From positions 1 to 47,441 of the forward strand of contig CAZLZN010000010.1 in the NCBI GenBank assembly GCA_964564035.1: a stretch of DNA of 47,441 nucleotides. Direction: 5' to 3'. The notes under the pieces were generated by a model. The model was not told where the DNA came from. It worked only from the letters and a program-made list of their open reading frames with translations, and searched no databases. A program made the translations under genes and the position numbers. The stretch is from JAHIGH01 sp964564035. GTDB taxonomy: Bacteria > Patescibacteriota > Microgenomatia > Levybacterales > UBA12049. Within the stretch, counting starts at the first letter, position 1. Every line of letters begins with the position of its first letter. Positions 42,501-47,441 of this stretch are shown in pieces.

Positions 42501-44465
42501 AGCGGAAACGTAGGAATTGCAGACGCGAATCCGGATAATACTCTCAAAGTTGTCGGTTCCGTATGCGTCAACAGCGCCACAGGCGCCTGTAGCGGTAATA
42601 CAGCCGGGACTCTGTATGCCGTAAATACAACTGTGCAAAACGCCGATGTGGCCGAGAATTATGTTTCTTCACAGGAGCTTGAGCCGGGAGAGATCATAAT
42701 GCCTGAAGGAAATGAAAATTCTATGGCAGTCGTCAAGACAGTTAAACCATATCAAACTCAGACAATCGGTATTATTTCTACTAAGCCCGGAATAACACTT
42801 AATTCGGAGGCTAAAGCAGACTACAAACACCCTTATGTATACCCTGTCGCTTTGAGCGGGCGGGTTCCGGTCAAAGTCAACGGAGAAAGAGGACCGATAA
42901 AAGCGGGAGATTTCATAACCTCATCCAGCAAGCCCGGGACAGGCATGAAGGCAACAGGGAGAGGAGTTGTAGTCGGCAAGGCTCTTGAAAATTTTGCAGG
43001 TCTAAGCGCCGGCGATACGGGAGTAATAACGGTATTCGTGAGCCTGTCATATAATGATCCTGCTACAGGATATATCAGGGAGTATAATCAGGCGGATAAT
43101 GGCGAGAGTAGCAATGCTCTTGCGGAAAACATCTTTGAGGCTATGGCGGATGATTTTGGAATAGGATTATTACAGGTTAGAAATATAGTTGCCGATTCGA
43201 TCAAATTAACCGGCGAAAACCTGGCGATAGGCGGGAAAACATTCAGGGAATATACGAGAGAACTGATAGATGAGGTAATAAAAAATAATGAGATCTTAAG
43301 CACTATTGAGGAAAACAACGACACGACCGCAATAAATATATTGAGTCCGCTTGCAACGGGCGAAGCCAGCTTAGAGATTATCCCGAGCGCGGCGCCTGTC
43401 ACAATCGCGACAAGCGCAGCAATCGTCTCTGCCAGTTCTTCAGCGGATTTAACATCAAGCTTAAGCGCAACGGCGAGTGCCGATATCAATCCGGCAACCG
43501 AATCCGCGTCATTTATTGCTACGCAATCCGCAGATATAAATCTTGGAAGCGCATCCGCCCGGATGAACAGCGAAGAACCAAACGCTATCGCAACAGGCTC
43601 CGCGGAGACAGAAAGCAATGGTATCGTCGATATTATCGGTAAAAGCATTGAAATGGATTTTGATTCCGTTGATATCGCCTCGATTCCGGCAGTCCTGCCC
43701 GGCGGAGGTTTTAATGAAGGAGTTAAGAGGTTTGCCGACGGTATTTATGTCTACGGTGATTCGGTGATGTCTGACCTGAGTCTCAGCGGACAGATGAATG
43801 TAGGCGGGAGCATGATACTTGCGGATAATTCAATAAATACTTATGGAAATGATCTGAGACTGCAGGATCTGGCCCAGGGTAAATTATCGATCATGGGTGG
43901 ACTTGTAAATATAGATACCAAGGGTAATTTGAGCGTGCGCGGGGACGCTGTTTTCGCGAAAAATGTCAGAGTCAAAGGGAAACTGGCCGCCAATATTATC
44001 GCTCCTCTCCCTGATTCAGATCTGGTAGTTCAGCTTAAGGATAAAAAGAACAATGACATTAAGACAGGCATAAGCGGATCACAAAATTTTATAGTCAAGA
44101 ACTCTTCAAACAGCGGCGTTCTGGCAATAAATAACCTGGGAGACCTGATCGCATCAGGGTCGGGTAAATTCTCCAAGATCGCGGCTGACGCGTTTAAGAT
44201 CGTACGGGGAGCGCAGGCAGATACATCTCTTGTCGAGACTATTGCTTCTTCATCGGCCGGAACTGCGGTTATTACGGCTTATGAAACCGAGAGGACTATA
44301 ATTTCGCCTTTTATCAGCGAAGAGTCTCTGATATATATTTCTGCGGCATCAGATACTTATGGGAATTCGCCCTATATTGCCAGGCAAACCGCAAATTCGT
44401 TTACAATTTCGATCACTACTCCGGTCAGCAAGGAGATCAAAGTAAACTGGTGGATTATTAATTAG
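39540..44465 (+). CDS. Giant surface protein: tandem recombinase SAM-like domains, membrane helix, fibre-like ectodomain
   Basis: A 1641 aa protein. Residues ~1-100 and ~110-225 are two copies of the phage-integrase N-terminal SAM-like (core-binding) fold: GASKNTAKNYIADIKRFIAW and KVSVKNYLADLKQFAEWM; INRKLSSLRNYLAWMEKKD. The R-H-R-Y catalytic domain is absent. A ~135-residue basic linker leads to one membrane helix (~366-388, THLGVLVIFTS region). Outside (~395-1641): a GKLTDVNNYPITAETPLRFG module, repeats like phage fibres (GRIGMGLNNPGEKLDVNGAV; DLGSKAFRWNNAYIDNIF), an ADVAENY...VPVKVNGERGPIKAGD module at ~1035-1165, a Ser/Ala-rich stalk and a final beta domain. The start is fixed by an in-frame stop three codons upstream. 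Confidence 0.85.
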   Translation: MELLALYKKYLLSKKHGASKNTAKNYIADIKRFIAWYESHFSASFSVKRLNYESVSLYKEYLNKLNYSEASRDRFIASIKNFFSYLKTQGLIRSTPFENEILLSKQPKDSFLVHEFKLHLLGKKLSKVSVKNYLADLKQFAEWMESISGFDKNKPGYKLELLKKISPEVINEYKDRLHNEAHLNPSSINRKLSSLRNYLAWMEKKDIVVSNMPVKNRIITKPYINSLPNTTNNLQVQNNKNLFENYDLIDEIEQPIFTKFIDKVIVIPLLSLLRKVNVTGRAQSENDIFVKIKSETEPQVSKLRRFNISQFIKRHHIHNMPKSLYAPFAVSTKDWPRHKKLLFHVRYTRPKWYKTYHSYPISTYIHLGVLVIFTSIFGYSIYNSIYGDLGRQAPAYASPNPPPPRKLVFKGKLTDVNNYPITAETPLRFGIYNDQFATGAALLWQEVQNITPDSEGRFSAELGKYSELNSALFNDNPALFLGMTVGSEKELDPRQPLATISYSGNSQRLQGLLPITQSGAGTKNVILALDSAGNLSIGGKASPVFQATSGKFTLSGSTVALNTNSGTNGNIEIEPDGSGIIDLRRPIQNSSEYNSIPSAIGAVEINDIFAILATSSGQSAFTIEQNSTGPIISASTGGIAKFILENDGTGTFYGNLAVDGGRLTTNKSSFQLLNENVASLNIAGEAESVTIGGSRGSTNINNTLIAKGGLTISQNRSLIVMGNVASSLIPFTNGLYDLGSKAFRWNNAYIDNIFTNPTATVSGFWQKSKGVISPLNSTDDLLIGGISTDSSRFQIIGSGTNAGTASLSGQLSFRNSSQVNLLNKGSLGFYNSYAGNAGINTAQPALFISPEGRIGMGLNNPGEKLDVNGAVRAQDIKLANQGKIIFEEAPAQIGASSVAGQGSVLQFYTKALNGSTTEKMRLDANGNLVLGGTVARGALDINGNSGTMPFAVFSGNTASAGVVIDNAGSGSILSASSSGQNRFVITQSGNVGIADANPDNTLKVVGSVCVNSATGACSGNTAGTLYAVNTTVQNADVAENYVSSQELEPGEIIMPEGNENSMAVVKTVKPYQTQTIGIISTKPGITLNSEAKADYKHPYVYPVALSGRVPVKVNGERGPIKAGDFITSSSKPGTGMKATGRGVVVGKALENFAGLSAGDTGVITVFVSLSYNDPATGYIREYNQADNGESSNALAENIFEAMADDFGIGLLQVRNIVADSIKLTGENLAIGGKTFREYTRELIDEVIKNNEILSTIEENNDTTAINILSPLATGEASLEIIPSAAPVTIATSAAIVSASSSADLTSSLSATASADINPATESASFIATQSADINLGSASARMNSEEPNAIATGSAETESNGIVDIIGKSIEMDFDSVDIASIPAVLPGGGFNEGVKRFADGIYVYGDSVMSDLSLSGQMNVGGSMILADNSINTYGNDLRLQDLAQGKLSIMGGLVNIDTKGNLSVRGDAVFAKNVRVKGKLAANIIAPLPDSDLVVQLKDKKNNDIKTGISGSQNFIVKNSSNSGVLAINNLGDLIASGSGKFSKIAADAFKIVRGAQADTSLVETIASSSAGTAVITAYETERTIISPFISEESLIYISAASDTYGNSPYIARQTANSFTISITTPVSKEIKVNWWIIN

Positions 44466-44467
44466 GA

Positions 44468-44734
44468 TCAGCTAATGATTCCGAGGTAAACGACTACTTT
44501 GTTTTGATAAGCACTTACTATCCCCTGCTCGATTTTTAGTTCGGTTTTGGTGCCGTCGTGTTTGTGTATGATGCAGTTTTTATTGATAAGAGATATAAAG
44601 TTAGCGTGTTCATAAAGGATATCAAACTCACCCTTTTCACTATACGACGTAAACGCTTTGATATCGCCCTGAAAGAGGACTTTTTCTCTTTGCCTGACTA
44701 TTAGGTGTATGCCTTGCTGTAATTGATTATCCAT
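44468..44734 (-). CDS. atpC: F1-ATPase epsilon subunit, short form
   Basis: An 88 aa protein, only the N-terminal beta-sandwich of epsilon (family norm ~130-140). It contains GDIKAFTSYSEKGEFDILYE, matching the usual EVxxVxxPGxxGxFGILPxH region in place, and an IEQGIVSAYQNKVVVYL strand. The C-terminal helical hairpin that inhibits ATP hydrolysis in many bacteria is missing. It lies 11 bases after beta and ends two bases from the convergent giant gene. Confidence 0.8.
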   Translation of the reverse strand: MDNQLQQGIHLIVRQREKVLFQGDIKAFTSYSEKGEFDILYEHANFISLINKNCIIHKHDGTKTELKIEQGIVSAYQNKVVVYLGIIS

Positions 44735-44745
44735 TGTGTGATTGC

Positions 44746-46122
44746 TTACTCGAGGGCTTGGCTTGCACTGCCGACATATAACATTTTTTCTTCACTTACA
44801 GCATCGTATTTGCCTCCCATAATATCAATTACATCCTGAATTACCGTATCGAGAGGCATATATACGCCTTTTCTACCGGATTGCTTCTCGGTAACAAAAA
44901 AGTTTTGGGTCATGTAATTACGAAGCAATTTGTATCTGTGGAAGTCTATTTTGTCCTGTGAGGAGAGTTCAGACTCACCGACGAGAGATGCCAGGCGCTC
45001 GAGCGATATGGACTTTTTGAGAAGGTTCTGCGCCTTTACAAGGGCATTGAAATGTTTTTCTCCGGCTATTTTTGAATTCAGCGCCGAAGACGTCGAAGAC
45101 ATCAGGTCTATGGCCGGATAAAGACCTTGTTTATAGATATTGCGCGATATAGTAACCGAGGAATCGAGATATGGCAATACAGATTGAACAGCCTGATCAA
45201 GCATATCGTCATTGGGTACATAAATTGCCTCGATCGTACTGATATGATTTTCCTTGCTGGAGACAAGCCTCTCGTGAAAAGCGGCCATTTCCGAATTCAA
45301 AGTCGCCTGATAGCCGTCTTCCGAGGGGAGCGTATTTGTCATCAGGGACAGCTCGTTGCCTGCCTGGGCGAAACGGAAAATATTATCGATAAAAAAGAGA
45401 ACATTTCTTTTCATTTCGTCTCTAAAATATTCAGCAACAGAAACCGCGCCGAGACCTGTCAAAAACCTGAGAGCCGGATTGTCGCTCATAGGTCCAAATA
45501 CTAATGAAACATTGTCGATCACTCCTCCGTCGATCAGTGCCTGATGAAGCTCATGGCCTTCGCGGATACGTTCTCCTATTCCGGCAAAAACGGATAAGCT
45601 TTCTTTGTTGGATTGCATGACGATATTGTGGATGATCTCAGTCAGTAAAACTGTCTTTCCTACACCGGCTCCTCCAAAAAAACCGAGCTTGCCGCCTTTG
45701 AGCATAGGACTGAAGAAGTCTATAGATTTAATGCCGGTCTCCAGAATCTCCTGACTGGTTGCGATCCGGTTGTAATCGAGAGGTTTTTGATAAATCGGTC
45801 TTATTTCAAAGGAGTTAATGTTGCCTTTTCCGTCGAGAGGATCTCCAAACACATTCATAACTCTTCCGAGAACCGCACTGCCTACCTTGATATGGATCGG
45901 CCTTTTGGTGTTGATGATCTTGCTGTTGCGGTAGAGGAATTTGGACTTGCCGAGCAGAAAACAATAATAAGTGGTCTCATCAACCGCGCCGCAAACCTGC
46001 ATTCTAACTGAAGGATCATTTTCAAGCACGAGTATGTCGTTAAGCTTGGGATAATCCTCGACGAATGAGACTTCGACTATATTTCCCTGTATGCTTTTTA
46101 CTTTGCCGACTGCGTTTAACAT
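44746..46122 (-). CDS. atpD: F1-ATPase beta subunit, divergent
   Basis: A 458 aa catalytic subunit. P-loop GGAGVGKT (150-157); catalytic Glu184 in GERIREGHEL; Walker B VLFFID (241-246) continuing IFRFAQAGNELS; EDGYQATLNSEMAAFHERL; ISTIEAIYVPNDDMLDQA. The DELSEED lever is changed to ESELSSQD. Catalytic residues are intact, so it should turn over ATP. Many otherwise near-fixed positions differ (GERTREGND, SALLGRMPSAVGYQP), so the branch is long. The order alpha-gamma-beta-epsilon is that of F-type operons, not of N-ATPases, which start with beta-epsilon. Confidence 0.93.
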   Translation of the reverse strand: MLNAVGKVKSIQGNIVEVSFVEDYPKLNDILVLENDPSVRMQVCGAVDETTYYCFLLGKSKFLYRNSKIINTKRPIHIKVGSAVLGRVMNVFGDPLDGKGNINSFEIRPIYQKPLDYNRIATSQEILETGIKSIDFFSPMLKGGKLGFFGGAGVGKTVLLTEIIHNIVMQSNKESLSVFAGIGERIREGHELHQALIDGGVIDNVSLVFGPMSDNPALRFLTGLGAVSVAEYFRDEMKRNVLFFIDNIFRFAQAGNELSLMTNTLPSEDGYQATLNSEMAAFHERLVSSKENHISTIEAIYVPNDDMLDQAVQSVLPYLDSSVTISRNIYKQGLYPAIDLMSSTSSALNSKIAGEKHFNALVKAQNLLKKSISLERLASLVGESELSSQDKIDFHRYKLLRNYMTQNFFVTEKQSGRKGVYMPLDTVIQDVIDIMGGKYDAVSEEKMLYVGSASQALE

Positions 46123-46138
46123 AATATTATATTTAAAA

Positions 46139-47026
46139 TTATTTAGATCTGTGCGTGTTTTTCCATCTGCTTACGCGCACCATTGCGTTCAGCTGTGATT
46201 TGTTCATCAGCTGATGGCTCAAAAATTTCTCGCGCATAATCAGATCGCCTAATTTTCTTTTGATGTTCTCACTGGCCGCGTCAAGAGTAACCATACGTGA
46301 GGCAAACTTGGACAGATTGGATTCCTGTACAGTCTGCTCAAATATCGCGCCGAATATTTCTTTTTCAAAGAAGCTGATGACTTTTTCGAGCGAGGGTTCA
46401 AAGAAGTATTTGCGGTCTTTTTTGTGGTCGGCATTTGCGTCTTCGATCTCGGAAATGATAAACGCGTTAGGCGTTTGAGTCATCAGTGTTTTGAATTTGG
46501 AGTGAAATATGACTGCTTTTTCATATTGTATTATTTCAAGAATAATCGGTTTGAGAAAGGATGATTCTGTAAGCTTATCGGGATAATCAAAGTACTTAAA
46601 ATCAGCTCCGGAGTGATCCCGAATGAACAGCTGTTTACCCATACGCCCGATGATAATCGGATCAACCGCATGGTCTTTCAGGTAATCATTGAAGAGCGTA
46701 TAGGTGTTTTTGACAATATCGCCGTAAAGAGCTGTGTTGGTCGATAGCAGTACCGCTGCTGTTTTGCTGTTTTTTTGCAGAAGATCTGAAGCGGGTTTTT
46801 TGTTATGTTTTGAGATATTTAAGAGCATTTTGATTTCTTTTTCATAATTTCTTTTTACCTCGTTATAAAGAGAGCTTAACTCCGCGATAAAATCACGCCT
46901 TTTGACGACCGCGTCACGGATACGGCGCATATTGTTCGCGGCTATTTCGCCCTGCACAACAATAAATTCGCCGATCGTGCTTACGCCTTCAATGTCAGAT
47001 TTTATAGATTTTCTTGTATCGATCAT
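46139..47026 (-). CDS. atpG: F1-ATPase gamma subunit, divergent
   Basis: A 295 aa protein. The N-terminal helix (STIGEFIVVQGEIAANNMRR) stands in place of the usual KNTQKITKAMKMVAAAKL, and the C-terminal helix FASRMVTLDAASENIKRKLG matches the ASRMxAMxxATxNA motif of gamma. The middle is a poorly conserved Rossmann-like part. It is the rotating shaft of the motor. It starts four bases after alpha ends and is 16 bases from beta. Without its operon, the N-terminus alone would be hard to recognise. Confidence 0.82.
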   Translation of the reverse strand: MIDTRKSIKSDIEGVSTIGEFIVVQGEIAANNMRRIRDAVVKRRDFIAELSSLYNEVKRNYEKEIKMLLNISKHNKKPASDLLQKNSKTAAVLLSTNTALYGDIVKNTYTLFNDYLKDHAVDPIIIGRMGKQLFIRDHSGADFKYFDYPDKLTESSFLKPIILEIIQYEKAVIFHSKFKTLMTQTPNAFIISEIEDANADHKKDRKYFFEPSLEKVISFFEKEIFGAIFEQTVQESNLSKFASRMVTLDAASENIKRKLGDLIMREKFLSHQLMNKSQLNAMVRVSRWKNTHRSK

Positions 47027-47030
47027 AAAT

Positions 47031-47441
47031 TTAAGCTGTTTTTTGATCCTGAAAAATATTGCTTTTCATAAGCTTATTGAGAATTTCGTTTAGGGCTTTG
47101 GATTCCTGCACGATCGAATCTACCGATTGCTTAAACTGCGCGTCGTCTTCATAACGCTTGAGCAGAACAAGAATTTCTTTTTTCATTTCATCGATAGATA
47201 CACTGCTCCATTTGTTTTGCCAGATCAGCGCAAAAATCAGAGCCTGAAACGCGGGTGGTATGATAAGAGAAGTCGGTTGTGTAAAAAATTCGTTCATGCG
47301 CGACTCCATCTCCAAAACACTGCGCACCGAGACGGTCGCTTCTTCGCCGAAATGAGCATAACCACGCAGGCGCTGGGCATATGTGAAAAAAGAATTGATC
47401 TCGCGGTTAATGTCTCTTCGAAGAGGAGACTGGACCTGTTT
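47031..47441 (-). CDS. atpA: F1-ATPase alpha subunit, C-terminal part only
   Basis: The frame runs in from the window edge and ends at 47031, giving 136 residues. SPLRRDINREINSFFTYAQR, then YAHFGEEATVSVRSVLEMES and MNEFFTQPTSLIIPPAFQAL, match the C-terminal helical bundle of alpha (RLxLAQYRELEAFAQFGSDLD; ILKQPQYSPLPVEEQV). An internal ATG at 47327 is not the start. It is the first of the four operon genes visible here; the nucleotide-binding part is outside the window. Confidence 0.85.
   Translation of the reverse strand, partial: KQVQSPLRRDINREINSFFTYAQRLRGYAHFGEEATVSVRSVLEMESRMNEFFTQPTSLIIPPAFQALIFALIWQNKWSSVSIDEMKKEILVLLKRYEDDAQFKQSVDSIVQESKALNEILNKLMKSNIFQDQKTA

Noticed and set aside
43088..43648. 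Minus-strand frame of 186 codons
   Set aside because: Shadow of the Ser/Ala-rich stalk of the giant surface protein; repetitive codons keep the opposite strand open.
36050..44465. Considered as an integrated element with active integrase and transposase
   Set aside because: Neither protein has a catalytic domain, both have a membrane helix and ectodomain, and no attachment sites, tRNA or terminal repeats were found.

Overview
The window looks like a chromosomal segment from a Candidate Phyla Radiation (Patescibacteria) type bacterium. This is inferred from gene content and style, not from a marker tree. The signs are many short genes without Shine-Dalgarno (SD) sites, several promoters lying directly on the start codon, a UPF0182 membrane protein, ComEA/ComEC uptake genes with ComEC in two pieces, single-pass surface proteins with Pro/Thr stalks or phage-fibre-like ectodomains, and a divergent F1-type ATPase. 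The standard genetic code gives full-length reading frames. I saw no rRNA, tRNA, tmRNA or CRISPR array.

Layout. 1-4.3 kb: the 3' part of a membrane HExxH metallopeptidase, a Wzy/O-antigen-ligase-like TPR protein, and a stand-alone zinc-ribbon relative of IS1595 transposases behind a near-consensus promoter. 4.4-6.3 kb: a protein made of two fused GH130 glycosidase/phosphorylase domains. 6.4-14.6 kb: an accessory block with two HD-domain phosphohydrolases at its edges, two unrecognised proteins, a divergent acetyl-CoA hydrolase/transferase, a transglutaminase-like TPR protein coupled to a PP2C phosphatase, and three 61-68 aa basic proteins. Those three have strong SD sites, and two of them have operator-like palindromes upstream. 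14.7-22.9 kb: nucleoside diphosphate kinase with an insertion, an M16 peptidase, a dockerin-type surface protein, ArgRS, UPF0182 and a tiny membrane protein. 23-27 kb: a duplicated membrane-protein pair, a foldback element, and a response regulator / Pro-Ala protein / histidine kinase operon. 27-30.7 kb: the ComEC metallo-beta-lactamase half, a dispersed GC-rich repeat, the ComEC channel half, a TTAGGGG tandem array and ComEA. 30.8-34 kb: a LeuRS carrying a complete alpha/beta-hydrolase domain inside its CP1 editing domain. 34.1-44.5 kb: a cell-surface locus. 44.5-47.4 kb: F1-ATPase epsilon, beta, gamma and the 3' part of alpha, all on the minus strand.

Two things stand out. First, the surface locus contains two divergently transcribed single-pass membrane proteins. 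One (593 aa) has a cytoplasmic array of transposase-type helix-turn-helix domains. The other (1641 aa) has two tandem tyrosine-recombinase SAM-like DNA-binding domains. Both lack the catalytic domain and both carry extracellular beta-rich regions. They are separated by 1.7 kb of non-coding, mostly AT-rich DNA in which the hexamer GGCTAA/TTAGCC recurs. This looks like an undescribed class of membrane-tethered DNA-binding surface proteins made from mobile-element parts. Second, the LeuRS has a serine hydrolase (Ser, Asp and His all present) nested in the loop that enters its editing domain.

How the genes may work together is mostly inference. ComEA/ComEC import DNA. The surface locus and the dockerin, Wzy-like and DUF916-like proteins build or decorate the envelope. 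The two-component operon and the HD/PP2C/transglutaminase block look regulatory. The tandem GH130 protein suggests phosphorolysis or remodelling of mannose-type glycans.
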